Below are positions 53,915-64,000 of a stretch of 64,000 nucleotides of DNA, one piece after another (within the stretch, counting starts at the first letter, position 1; each line of letters begins with the position of its first letter). The position numbers and the translations under genes were made by a program. The notes under the pieces are model-generated. The model searched no databases, was not told the origin of the DNA, and was given only the letters and a program-made list of their open reading frames with translations. The DNA is from Nannobrachium achirus (Eukaryota > Chordata > Actinopteri > Myctophiformes > Myctophidae), in assembly GCA_963921795.1 (NCBI GenBank), contig OY997642.1:36420840-36484839 (forward strand). Direction: 5' to 3'.

Positions 53915-54110
53915 CTGATATGCCCATATATGGAGATCCCTGATGTCATCAGTATATGGCCCTATATGGGCTTGGTTATATGCCCATATATGGAGATCTC
54001 TGTATCTGGCTGTCCTCCCTTTTGTGCCCATATATGGAGATCCCTGATGTCATCAGTATATGCCCATATATGAGCATGCCCCTTTTGTGCCCATATGGAG
54101 CTGACTGATT
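53915..54110. repeat. CCATATATGG-rich repeat fragment
   Basis: Three copies of GCCCATATATGGAGATC alternating with TGATGTCATCAGTATATG, in the intron before the last agap3 exon. Confidence 0.8.
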
Positions 54111-54359
54111 TGTTTGCACCAGATTCCACGAAGACAGATTTAGGTTAGACAACACACTCCATGTTTGGGTGTAGCTGCAAACACCTTATATGGTCACAGA
54201 TGAGTCATAGTGACATAAGCATGACTTCAGAGGTCCACTTGCCAGCCGGCCAATCCTCCTCCCTTTGGCCAATTTTAATATAGGATGGATTATCGGTCCC
54301 TAAGGCCAGTGGCCCATTTTGTGGGCTAAAGCTGGATGGTCCCCTTAGTGTTATGGCCA

Positions 54360-54545
54360 TGTCCTCTTCCCTTAGGGGAACATTAACCAAAAACAGCAGA
54401 TGTACAACTTCACAACACGTCACAATGCAACTCATTGTGAACTTGTAGATCTGCTATTTTTGGCAAAGAGATTTGGTGTAAATGGGGGGGGTACAAAGCC
54501 AACTGAGGTCCACTTTTCTAAGTCTAGAGAGGGTTAGGTGGTTAA
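54360..54545. repeat. Palindrome module with flanks
   Basis: GGGGAACATTAACCAAAAAC, palindrome at 54393-54463, then GAGATTTGGTGTAAATGG. Related to 17041-17232. Confidence 0.65.
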
Positions 54546-54784
54546 ATCGGAAACATAAACTGGAACATATTAGCCCAGAGGCTAATCGTCTGCAAATAAT
54601 TAAAAACATATTTATTTACGATTGGCCGATGGGTGCTGAGATGTTAGAGACAAGCAGTATTGTAGTTGACATTCATTATTAAGATAATTCATGGAAAGTG
54701 CTTGAAGGGAAATGGAAGTACTTTTCACACACAAATCAACCACATCATGTATGTAAAATGTCTCTCAAAAAGTACCTCTGTACC

Positions 54785-55308
54785 CAGGGGTGTCGCACCA
54801 AATTCTGGGCCCTGGGTACAAGGATTCACTGCGGGCTTGTGCTTTAACTATTGAAAAATAGCAGACATACAAGCTCACAGCGCTGCAAGCTTGTAGATCT
54901 GCTATTTTTGAATGATCGTGACAATTTGTGAAAGTCTTTGAATATTTCAAATCCTTCTAAGGTTTTTGGAAAAACCTAGGTTTCTATGTCAGCGGTGCTC
55001 AAACTTTTTCATGTGAAGGACCCCCAAAATTATATCTATTTGGCCACGGACCCCCATCTCAAAATATTTAGTTCCAGGGACCCCCCAAAGCAAAATTTGA
55101 GTTACAAAATGTTTCGCTTAAAAATTACATATATTCAAAGATTTGCACACATTTTCACAATTTTTCAAAAATAGCAGATCTACCAAGCTTGCAGCGCGGC
55201 ACTGTGAGCTTGTACATCTGCTATTTTTCAATAGCCAAAGTATAAAATAATGAAGGCTCTCCACCTCGGGCCCTAGTAACTCAGTCCCACTCCCTTGTGA
55301 CGCCCCTG
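54785..55308. mobile_element. hAT-like composite element, CAGGGGTGTCGCAC family, abutting the last exon
   Basis: Left end CAGGGGTGTCGCACCAAATT, right end TTGTGACGCCCCTG, both flanks tctgtacc (54777-54784 and 55309-55316). Two palindromes at 54853-54912 and 55167-55235. The element ends 22 bp before the agap3 terminal exon. Confidence 0.92.
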
Positions 55309-55330
55309 TCTGTACCATATCGTCTCACAG

Positions 55331-55555
55331 TATGCCGTGGATGTGAAGAGTCGAGATGCGCGTGGCCAGACGCCCTTGTCATACGCCCGGCGGGCTGGAA
55401 GCCAGGAATGTTCCGACATCTTGCTTCAGCATGGCTGCCCCAACGACACCAGTGGCCTGGCCTCTGTGCCCACCCCAAACATGAGCCGCCGTAACCCCAA
55501 CATCAACAACAACAACGCCCAGTGTGAGCTCAACCGCAGCATCAGCATCATGTAG
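55331..55555 (+). CDS. agap3: agap3 terminal coding exon: second ankyrin repeat and stop
   Basis: 225 nt from acceptor GTCTCACAG to a TAG at 55553-55555. It encodes [20 protein letters not shown] and [16 protein letters not shown], the second ankyrin repeat, then an Asn-rich tail ([12 protein letters not shown]) ending [30 protein letters not shown] is the AGAP3 pattern. The acceptor is only 22 bp from the end of a 524-bp hAT-like element (54785-55308) and its target duplication ends at 55316, so much of the branch-site region must be transposon sequence. Confidence 0.96.
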   Translation, partial: YAVDVKSRDARGQTPLSYARRAGSQECSDILLQHGCPNDTSGLASVPTPNMSRRNPNINNNNAQCELNRSISIM

Positions 55556-56696
55556 GAGGAGACAGGACCACACACAGCTGGTGTGTGCTGTAAACACTAG
55601 CCAGTGATTCCACCTCCATCTACTACTAGCAGATTTCTCATACTCCTCTGTTTCAAACAGTGTAGCCCAGAGTCGATGGAGAGCTGTCAGTTGTAATGGA
55701 CAGAATGCAGCTATTCCACTACGCAGAAGGAGTACGCGCTTGGATTGGTGCGCCCAGTGGACACTGTACAACTTTCTTTGTTTGTTTTTCCCTCTTATTA
55801 TTATGATTGTTATTTTTGTGTTCTGGTTAGCTCATATTATTGTCACAGAGGTAAATCTCTGTCAGAAATGATCATGATCAGCTTTAAGCTTTTTGTTGTT
55901 AAGCATCAACCAAATAACTTCGGCATCCGCACCCTCCTACGAAAAGCATTTCCTTAATGCTTGAACTTTTCCTCTCATGTCAGGAGCCATCAGGAGCCAA
56001 ACCGAGCAGATCTTGAATGCATACGAAAGGTGAAATGTCCTCTTTATTTCCGAGCCTAAATGTACAGATATTATAATGTTAGGAGTAGGTTTTTACAAGG
56101 GGCACAGTCTTGTTGGAAAGGGACAAAATCGTATATGATAGAGTTTACATCAATGTCTATGGCTATTATGGCTTCAATAATGACATATGACTTAAATGCA
56201 GCTATCAAACTCTTGACATACCATTCATATACAAAGGCATGCCCATTATAGATGAGAAGTACAAATTCTTCAAATACTTTACTCACAGAAAAAGGGTTTG
56301 TCATAATAGAGTTGATTGCACAATGCCTACAGCATTTGTTGAAAGTGAGACATTCTCAATTCCCCCCTTATGATCCTGTTGCAAATCATACATGATTATA
56401 AAGGGATTAAGGGGCAATATGTTTTATGACCATTGAGTCTCACAGCTTTGTAAAGATGCCTCTTCAATCAAAATTCATTCAAAGGGTTGATTGAAAGAAG
56501 GAAATTCATTATGACATCTTTGTTGGAATATTTCTTTTTTCCTTTGAATCTGCAAGATTGTGTTGATAATTGTTTGACACAGATACACAAGCGTAATGAA
56601 ATATCTATTCACTTCCTGTGGTCAAAGCCCTAACATTGGTACACACAAAAACATTTGCTTTGTTGTTGTTGCTGTGAAGTACAATGTACATGATAC

Positions 56697-56750
56697 TGTG
56701 TGTGTGTGTATGTGTGTGTGTGCGCGTGTGCGTGTGTTTGTGTGCGCGTG
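56697..56750. repeat. Imperfect (GT)n microsatellite
   Basis: GT-rich tract with GCGC interruptions in the probable 3' UTR. Confidence 0.9.
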
Positions 56751-56993
56751 CGCCAGTCTTGCTATACATATGAGCACCAAATGTCCCAAAAAGTGTATTT
56801 TCCTGGTCCTTGTGAGATTAATGGTCATTTTTATTAATTAAAAATGATTTTAGTAATGGGCTAAATAAGGAAAAGATTCAGGTTTTGTGTAGGTTACAAT
56901 AAAAAAGATTCAGGTTGTGAGTAGGGGTTTTGATAAAAAAGTTGAAAGAAAGGTTAATAGTAAAATAGTTTTTGGCATCCTCATAAGTATAAC

Positions 56994-57166
<173 letters not shown>

Positions 57167-58107
57167 ACGCTCGGCCGCTTGCTCTGTCTTTAAATCTTTT
57201 CAGCAGAATGAATGGGCATTTCTGTTCGTGAACATTGGAGAAAAGACACTGGAGAAATGAACAAACGTACAAATGTAGGTAGGTAGGAGGTATTTTCATG
57301 TACAGAGTTCTGTAAAAAGTAGTTGTTCTTCCTTCAACTTATCCTCATTATGAACATTGTGAACTTGCTCTGACTTCGAGAGTCATAAACAAAATGTCCC
57401 TTCTCCTTTTCCTCAAACGTGTGGGTCTACCGCAGCCTCTGATCACCTTGACCTAACAAAAGGGACATAACCAAATAGATCCGAGAAACTAAGATGACTT
57501 GAAATGAAACTGATATTTAGAGATTAAAAAGACAAGAAGGGATATAAAGTATATGACCTGAATTCACACTCTTTAACATTGATCCAACATGAAATCAGTT
57601 GTCATTCAGCTGAGAGAGGGACTTGAACAAGAAATACACTTGAACAAGAAATACACTCAGAGGGAATTGACACTAATATATTTTGTCAAATGTCCCTTAC
57701 TACCTTCAACTGCCATTTCATATTTTGAACTTGCTTTTTTTGGTCATTTATCGGTTTACAATGGCAGGGTTTATGTTTACAGATCTACTTGTTGTATCAG
57801 CTTGGTACTCAAATGGCATTCCCCAGTATTTCTTTATTGAAGCCCATGCAGAGAAATTGAATATGTTTTCAGGTAAGGGTAACTGGTGAGCGTGAGAGAG
57901 ACTGATAGCTGAGACACCCATGTCATCAGATTGTTTGAATTGGTTGCAGTGGTACTGTACAATTTCAATGGCCTTCTGTGGTGTGTGGTAGAATTCTCTA
58001 TTGGACCAGCATACTGTATTTCGGTGAATTCACTACTTTCAACCTGCCTTCCCTATTTTGGGCATGTCATTATAGATTTAAAGAGAAAATGATTAAAAAC
58101 ATTTAAA

Positions 58108-58166
58108 AGTTGCGGATCTACAAGCTTACAATGTATTGCAAGCTTGCAGTTCAGCCTTTTTTTATG
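58108..58166. repeat. Degenerate palindrome in the probable 3' UTR
   Basis: GCGGATCTACAAGCTTACAA paired with TTGCAAGCTTGCAGTTCAGC. If transcribed with agap3 it would form a hairpin in the mRNA. Confidence 0.55.
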
Positions 58167-58984
58167 TTTTTAAGTGGTTGCGTACATTTCAATGTCTGAG
58201 AGGATTGCTATGAGGAGCTACATATGTTAATAAATACCTACTTATTAGAGATTACCTGAACCCTCTGTGCCACATTGTCTTATATCCTTCCCTAAAATCC
58301 CAGAAAACTGCCTCAAATGGACCTCTTTAAAGTAGCCTAAAGGGAGACTATTCTCTCGAGAGTATAAGTGTACATATTAGTTCAGTACTTCTATCACAAG
58401 ACATACTCCTCTTAGGCCAACACATTCTAATGGTAATAGGTCAACTTTAAGTTCACCTTGACCTATGAACCATATTTAAATGTTTTTATTTCTTCTCCTT
58501 TTAAGCATAATGTAAGGTACTTCTGTTTGGTCCCAATGTTTCTACATTGCTTGGCCATCACTGGTACTGGTGTATAATGATGTACATTTGACATATTTAT
58601 AATGCAGTATGTAAATATGGTTTTTTGTTTGTTTTTATTTGTTTAATTTTCCTATTGTAATTCCTTATCTTTACGTTAAGAACGTGAAACAAAGCAAAAG
58701 CTAAAGAGTTACTTGTTGTATGCTTGGATGCTTGGCTGACTGTTGACCTAATAATAAACACTCCAATAAAACAATGTAGCCTTCCCTGGATTTGGGAAAT
58801 AAACAAATATGTGTTTAGTTCTTTGTCACATTTATTCTGCATATTTTTTTGCTGCTGGACCCAATATTTTTAAGGTTAAACTGTAGTGAGAGGTCTAGAA
58901 GAGAGAGGCTTTTGCGATTAGCAAACCACCACTAGACCAATCAGTGGCCCATTCCATTTGCATGCTGACAGTAGGAACATTTTT

Positions 58985-60230
58985 GTCGAAGCTGTACTTT
59001 TTGTCTCCGTCAGGCCGAAGGCGTGACAGAGACTATGTTTTCACCCCTGTCTGTCCATCCGTCTGTGTGTCTGTCCTTACGTCTATTTGTGACCAGCTAA
59101 TCTGGCACCTTTTACCGATCGGCGTGAAACTGTGCACACACTCCCTGGAGGCCAGAGCAGAAACTCTGCCCAAATCTTTCACGCTGGCCTGTTATAGCGT
59201 TACAAGGCCGTTTTTTTTTTTTGGAGCGGTGAAAGCGCTCCCAATAGACAGGTATGTCCGTGGGTATGTGGGTGGCTGGGTGGCTGGCTGGGTGGGTGGC
59301 TGGCTGGCCATGTCCGTAGCCTGGCAATACCTTGAGTGGCCACACACAACACACTAGTTAAAGGAGGGGCGCTGTTTTGTGCAGGCCAGGCACACTCACC
59401 ACTCACTCACAGGCACAGTTTACTCACTCACTCACTCACTCACATAGGGTACAGCTGCTCAAATTCACCGCTCCACTTCGAACCGAGGTTTGATTTTTTT
59501 TTTATATTCCTTGGATCATTACACAACTCCACAAATAAGCCACTCCCATTTCCACTTGACAGGTTTTCTGTGTTTTTGCAAAACACACTTTTTGCTATTA
59601 TTGCTCCCACCGATTTTGTTCAAACCTCACCCAAATTGGTCCACCATATCTCTGTAGTCATGTGATCAAGATTTCTGTCATATCTTTCGGATTCCATTCC
59701 AATTGACTACGTTTTTTTTGCGGGAGGGGCCCATATTGCATGAAATGCCACAAAAGCACTGCTGGACCGATCGGTGAGAAACCTTGAACGTACACTCCCT
59801 CCCAGTAAGCCAAGGAAGAAACCACCCCACATTTTTCAAATTGTCCTGTTATAGTGCCTCCAGGAGGCCTATTTCTGCAAAACCAATTTTTTGTTTCTAT
59901 TCGTACAGGTGTTGTCCAAACCTCATTATCTCTGTAGTCATGTCAGAACTGTCATTCCAGTCCAATTGACAATGATTGCCTTCCAAGGTTTGCATGGATG
60001 CCTTGTTTTGCGCAAACTGCCATAAATCATCAACACTGCTTCCAATTGCTGTGAAACTTTGCACCCTCACTATATGGGTCAAGGAAGAACCTCCACCAAT
60101 TTTTCACATCGGCCTCATGGTGGCGCTACAACAGCCCACTTAACGTTTTGGACAATAACTCTTGAACTGTAGCTCATACAATACAAAACGTGTTTTCCCT
60201 GGATTCCTTGGCTTCTCACTATCCATATAG
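58985..60230 (+). repeat. Dispersed repeat of unknown class, second copy
   Basis: Starts GTCTCCGTCAGGCCGAAGG with (CTGT)-like runs, holds several variants of CGGCCTGTTATAGCG-type sequence and CACTCACTCACTCAC, and shares CTTCGAACCGAGGTTTGATT with 20120. No ORF of known type. Confidence 0.5.
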
Positions 60231-60593
60231 ACCCCTGCCACGTTTTCAGGCCAAGGACCCCTTAGCTGAGAGAGAGATTAAGCAGGGACCCCCACTACAT
60301 ATTGTATAAACGTGTTGCAGATTGAAAATGTTCATAGATTTCTTAGACAGCTTAGACTTGTTTGACAGCACTGTTACTATGTTGGAGTAATGTGTATTTT
60401 CAGACATTTAACCACTTGAACTGTCAAATACTTATTTTCCCTCTACAAACCTCTTTGCGAACGCCAGGCATTGTAAGCTTGTAGATCGGCTATTTCTGGC
60501 TCATGTTACACTCTAGAGTTCACATGGTTAATGTAAAAAACATGATCCTATCACACAAAGATTTGGCGGCCAAACCCACGGTTGAAGACCCCT
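60231..60593. mobile_element. hAT-type MITE, truncated at the left end
   Basis: Matches the 41615-42057 family: TTTTCAGGCCAAGGACCCC on the left and GTTGAAGACCCCTG on the right. It holds only the right half of the palindrome (60462-60500). Confidence 0.6.
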
Positions 60594-62518
60594 GTTTTAT
60601 ACCAATTGCGTTTTCTTCAAAACACACTTTTTGCTGCTACTCATTTAACACACGTTTTGCTGCTACTCATTTTGTCCAAAACTCACACAAATCGGTAGAC
60701 AACATCTCTAGGGTCATGTGATTAAGGTGTATAAGTTTGACAGAGGAGCACACTTTTCTAGTTGAAATCTTAAACTTTTTTTTTTTTACTTTTTTTAACT
60801 TTTTTTAACTTTTAACTGTAGCCTATATGGGCATCGGCCTACTCGGAAACGATGCAAGTTGGGAATGCATGTTATGCAAATGCAATACCCGTATTTACTT
60901 GTTGTCAGTACCTGTTGTGCTTGTCTGTGTCCCTTTTATGCCCATATATATGGGGATCTCTGTATTTATACACACATCTCTGTATACACACATCTGTCTG
61001 CCCGTCTCTCTTTTACTATTTTTAACATACTACTTGTTCATTATTATTTTAGGTGAGAAAGCTTCCTTTCTCACCTTGACTTATTTCTGTCTTTGAATAA
61101 TGTTACCTTTGTGCTGTTTTTGAAAGGTGCTCCCATGGAACAGTAGCTAAGTGCCAACATCTGGCTTTGTCCAGTTCCCAAAAGTGTTAAAACATTTTCC
61201 AGGCGCTAAAGTAAACTGAAGCGTGGCCTACATCTGGTCTAGATATGGCCTACATCTGGTCGGTCTAGATATGGCCTACATCTGGTCTAGATATGGCCTA
61301 CATCTGGTCTAGATATGGCCTACATCTTGGCACAAACGGCTGAAAGTTTGTTGTACGCCTAGGGTCCCATTGGCCAAGCTTCGCAGGACGCGCTGTGATT
61401 GGCTCCGCTCACTTCACACTAGGTGTGATTTTCATTGTGCGAGCATATCATGCCCATATATGGGCATGTCCATACAGTAGGCCTATGAATATGGACTATG
61501 TATGGTCAGGTATAGGTTCTGGACAACCAGATGTCCATAATGATATGCCTATATTTTATGACCATATTGAGATCCCAGATGTCAACAATATATGCCGCAC
61601 TCCCTCAAGTCCTCACCGATGTGCATGCCGAGTTTGAAGTTGGTTGGTCCAAATCCAAAACAAGTTAATTGGGGTTAATAGCGCATGGCCATAATGGGCA
61701 TATCGGTTGGAACGGCGGTTCTGGACAACCAGATCCCCATATATGCCTATATGGGCGTCTCGGATGGATAGGTGGTACTGGATTACCATCTACTGTATCT
61801 ATCTCAAGTCATCGGCACGTTGAGTTTGAAGTCTGTTGAACGGACCGTTCTCGAGATACTTGAAAGACACGGACAGGGCATGGTTTTGTCCATTTATTGT
61901 AAGATGGCCTACTGGAATAGATTCAATGGAGGTCGGATGTGACTGACATCATAGTACTGATGTCACACATGACTGACATCATAGACTGCTCAGATCAACA
62001 GGGAATCTATGCCTCCTCCGTTATTAGACCATGTCTTGTTAAAGATAACATGTTAGTTATGTAGTGAACATGTGGTACTCTACACATCTTCCACTATATC
62101 CTTGATATTATGTGTCAGCCTTTGCCCCTCTCCCATTGGCTACGGGGCTTAAACACAGAAACACAGACACAGTCAAACAGACACACATTTGGCTAATTAG
62201 TGTGGTTGTCCAACAGGGCAACACATTATAGTCCTAGGGAAACTTTATAGACTTCTAGGGTAACTGTTTATAAACCTCTAGGGTAACCTTTTCCACTGCC
62301 ATTGGAAATGGCAGAGATAGGGAATCAATAGGGAATCAATGGTAGTGGGAATCAGTAGGAATCAATGGGAGTGGGAATCAATTTAATTGGTCGAGCTTCA
62401 CATGAAAGTTAGCTTACTGTAGAATATAGTCAGCAACCACACTCGCAATTTCAAATTGCATCTTTCCAGTTAATATTATTATGCAGAGTCCTCCAATTCT
62501 CCATCAGTCCTCCAATTC
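60594..62518. other. Repeat-rich stretch downstream of kelch ORF
   Basis: Holds T-rich runs (60775-60815), CATATATG motifs (60943, 61450, 61735), a 22-bp minisatellite at 61226-61328, and short tandem runs of CTAGGGTAAC (62240-62295) and GGGAATCAAT (62318-62385). TTGGTCGAGCTTCACATGA at 62387 recurs at 19942. No gene seen. Confidence 0.6.
61226..61328. repeat. 22-bp minisatellite
   Basis: About five copies of GGCCTACATCTGGTCTAGAT, one with an extra GGTC. Confidence 0.95.
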
Positions 62519-63571
62519 TCATGTCATGGCTGCCATTTCCCACCTGATGTCGTGTGGGAGTCCTGACTGCTCCAGATCGTTCTGAATAACTGCTAGCTTG
62601 CATAATGTCTTAAGACTAGGACTCAAGTCTAGGATGTACAGGTCATCTTTGGGTGAGTCATCTTTACCCCTTCCAAAGATGACGACACGACTTCCCACCA
62701 TGCAACAGCACCCCGATGTCCTCCAAAATGAGTCATGCACCTTGGGCTTAACCTTCTTCCAGGACAAGGTCTCTGGACTGAATTTCCACATATCTTTGCA
62801 GGGCCACAGACGTATAGTACCAGAGTCATTCTCTCTCCAGGTGCCACCAAATATGTACAGCTCTCCATTGTAGGCAAAGGCTGAATGATCATAGCGTCCT
62901 TTTGGAAGGAGCCGTGCAGAAGGCGTATTCAGCCAGAAGTTGGTCTCTGTGTCAAACACTCTGATGTTGTTGCAGTCCCCCTCGTACCCCATTCCCCCAA
63001 ATACAAACATCTTTGTCCCGATGATGGTGGCAGAGTCATAAGGTAAAGCAGGAGGCAGAGGTCCTCTGATGTTAATTAAGGACCAGACCATTGTGGTGGT
63101 GTCCAGCTTGTAGGTGTCATTAGTGTTTCCATCATCCTTGATCCATCTTCCATAGACATACATGACCTTCCCCAAGACACAGGCCGAGTGACGAGAGGTC
63201 CCCTCTGGAACGGTCCCAGAAACCCTGGTAATGATCCATCTGTGGGCGTCGACATCAAATGTGTAGAGCATGTTGTTGCAAATATGAAACGTATTATTCC
63301 ATCCTCCCCAGATGTAGACGATATCTTCGATGAGCACAGCAGTGTGGTTACGGCGACTACAGGGAACCTCAGGAGGTCGTTCTCCTGTTGTAGTCGTCAC
63401 TGGGGGCAACGTCCTCCATCTCAGAGACACTGTGTTGAAGACGTACACACTGACCTGATCTTCTATAGGCTTTCTAAAGTTCCAACCTCCAAATGCGTAC
63501 ACTTTGTCTCCCACCCATACAGCAACACCACAGCGTATATGTTGGGTTTGCAGCTTCACGGTACAGTGCAT
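62519..63571 (-). CDS. Intronless KLHDC3-like kelch protein (probable retrocopy)
   Basis: Uninterrupted 350-codon ORF, the longest non-repetitive ORF in the window. Six kelch blades are visible: VYAFGGWNF (res. 24-32), VYIWGGWNN (85-93), MYVYGRWIK (137-145), MFVFGGMGY (188-196), LYIFGGTWR (238-246) and VVIFGRGKD (296-304). The protein aligns along its length with vertebrate KLHDC3, a substrate receptor of CUL2-RBX1 ubiquitin ligases that reads C-terminal glycine degrons (family knowledge). A BC-box for elongin C (SLKTLCKLA, 319-327) and a Cul2-box-like LPHDI (338-342) are kept. It stops just after WEMAAMT, without the C-terminal tail of KLHDC3 (about 382 residues), and has internal shortenings near 194-200 and 300-310. 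Vertebrate KLHDC3 is multi-exonic, so lack of introns suggests retroposition. The open frame suggests function, but expression is unproven. Confidence 0.85.
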   Translation of the reverse strand: MHCTVKLQTQHIRCGVAVWVGDKVYAFGGWNFRKPIEDQVSVYVFNTVSLRWRTLPPVTTTTGERPPEVPCSRRNHTAVLIEDIVYIWGGWNNTFHICNNMLYTFDVDAHRWIITRVSGTVPEGTSRHSACVLGKVMYVYGRWIKDDGNTNDTYKLDTTTMVWSLINIRGPLPPALPYDSATIIGTKMFVFGGMGYEGDCNNIRVFDTETNFWLNTPSARLLPKGRYDHSAFAYNGELYIFGGTWRENDSGTIRLWPCKDMWKFSPETLSWKKVKPKVHDSFWRTSGCCCMVGSRVVIFGRGKDDSPKDDLYILDLSPSLKTLCKLAVIQNDLEQSGLPHDIRWEMAAMT

Positions 63572-64000
63572 ATTTGACAGACCATCAGCAAGAACACTGT
63601 TTCAATGGATACTTTTACGACCTTGCTCTGTAAGACAGTCTTATGGAACATGACACCACTTATATAGGAGGCCAGTCTATGATGTCAGTTGTCTGTTTGC
63701 CGTCATCATCATATTTGGTCAAAGTTTCAGCCCATATATGGAGCCTAAACATTATGCCTCCCAGTGTGAAATGTAGGTTCCAAAAAAATCTAAATATGAA
63801 AAACATCTGGATGTGCCAGTGTTTTTAATGTGTGTCAGATGTACAGAGGGTCCGACCTAGGACACACAGCGAGACACAGACATTTGATGACACAGCGGAT
63901 TAATTACAATGCCAGTAGTTCTCAAACCTTTTTGACCGGTGCAAACAGCCCCTACGTTTGACTTAGTGTGTAGGTCCCTATGTCACTATGTTCCTATGTA
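63572..64000. other. Upstream flank of kelch ORF
   Basis: No coding sequence recognised. It contains the TATA-like box and one CCATATATGG repeat unit near 63734. The tail of the window, around 63921-63960, has a hAT-like end (TTCTCAAACC) running out of the window. Confidence 0.4.
63659..63666 (-). promoter_or_regulatory. TATA-like box upstream of the kelch ORF
   Basis: Reads TATATAAG on the minus strand, 88 bp upstream of the kelch ATG. That spacing would put transcription start about 60 nt before the start codon. Suggestive only; a CCATATATGG motif lies further upstream at about 63734. Confidence 0.35.

Overview
This is vertebrate DNA, almost certainly from a teleost fish. Seven exons with consistent GT/AG boundaries and phases encode the C-terminal half of an AGAP-family ArfGAP on the + strand, and the protein matches AGAP3 best. 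The introns are full of CA/GT microsatellites, tRNA-derived SINEs, and hAT-, piggyBac- and Helitron-like non-autonomous DNA transposons of the kind typical of fish. The species cannot be named from the sequence alone.

Layout. Exons lie at 7344-7496, 14498-14656, 31895-32049, 32863-32953, 40505-40727, 53496-53751 and 55331-55555 (stop codon at 55553). Together they give about 420 in-frame codons: the linker inside the split PH domain, the second half of the PH domain, the ArfGAP zinc finger and two ankyrin repeats. The GTPase domain and first half of the PH domain must lie upstream, outside the window. A probable long 3' UTR runs to about 58.8 kb. The only other convincing gene is an intronless, minus-strand, 350-residue kelch ORF at 62519-63571. 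It is closely related to KLHDC3, a CUL2 ubiquitin-ligase substrate receptor, and looks like an intact retrocopy without the C-terminal tail. It sits among repeats rich in CCATATATGG.

Mobile DNA dominates the rest. At least ten elements have hAT-like ends, and most of these show 8-bp target duplications. The largest, 33912-40262, has a perfect duplication (aactagaa) and is a three-level nest: a ~440-bp hAT shell, a ~5.9-kb foldback element with inverted arms of minisatellite and (CTGT)n/(ACAG)n, and a 1,355-bp Helitron-like insert in one arm whose empty site survives in the other arm.

The most unusual pattern is a ~60-80 bp palindrome with core GATCTACAAGCTCACAACGC and its reverse complement. 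It occurs about 27 times and lies inside transposon families with different terminal repeats, so it behaves like a shared module. Other notable points: hAT copies end 22, 39 and 47 bp before three of the seven splice acceptors, and an exact 187-bp duplication of a conserved-looking intronic segment has a transposon between its copies.

All coordinates and target-site duplications were read by eye. Family names for transposons rest on terminal sequences and target duplications, not on database searches.
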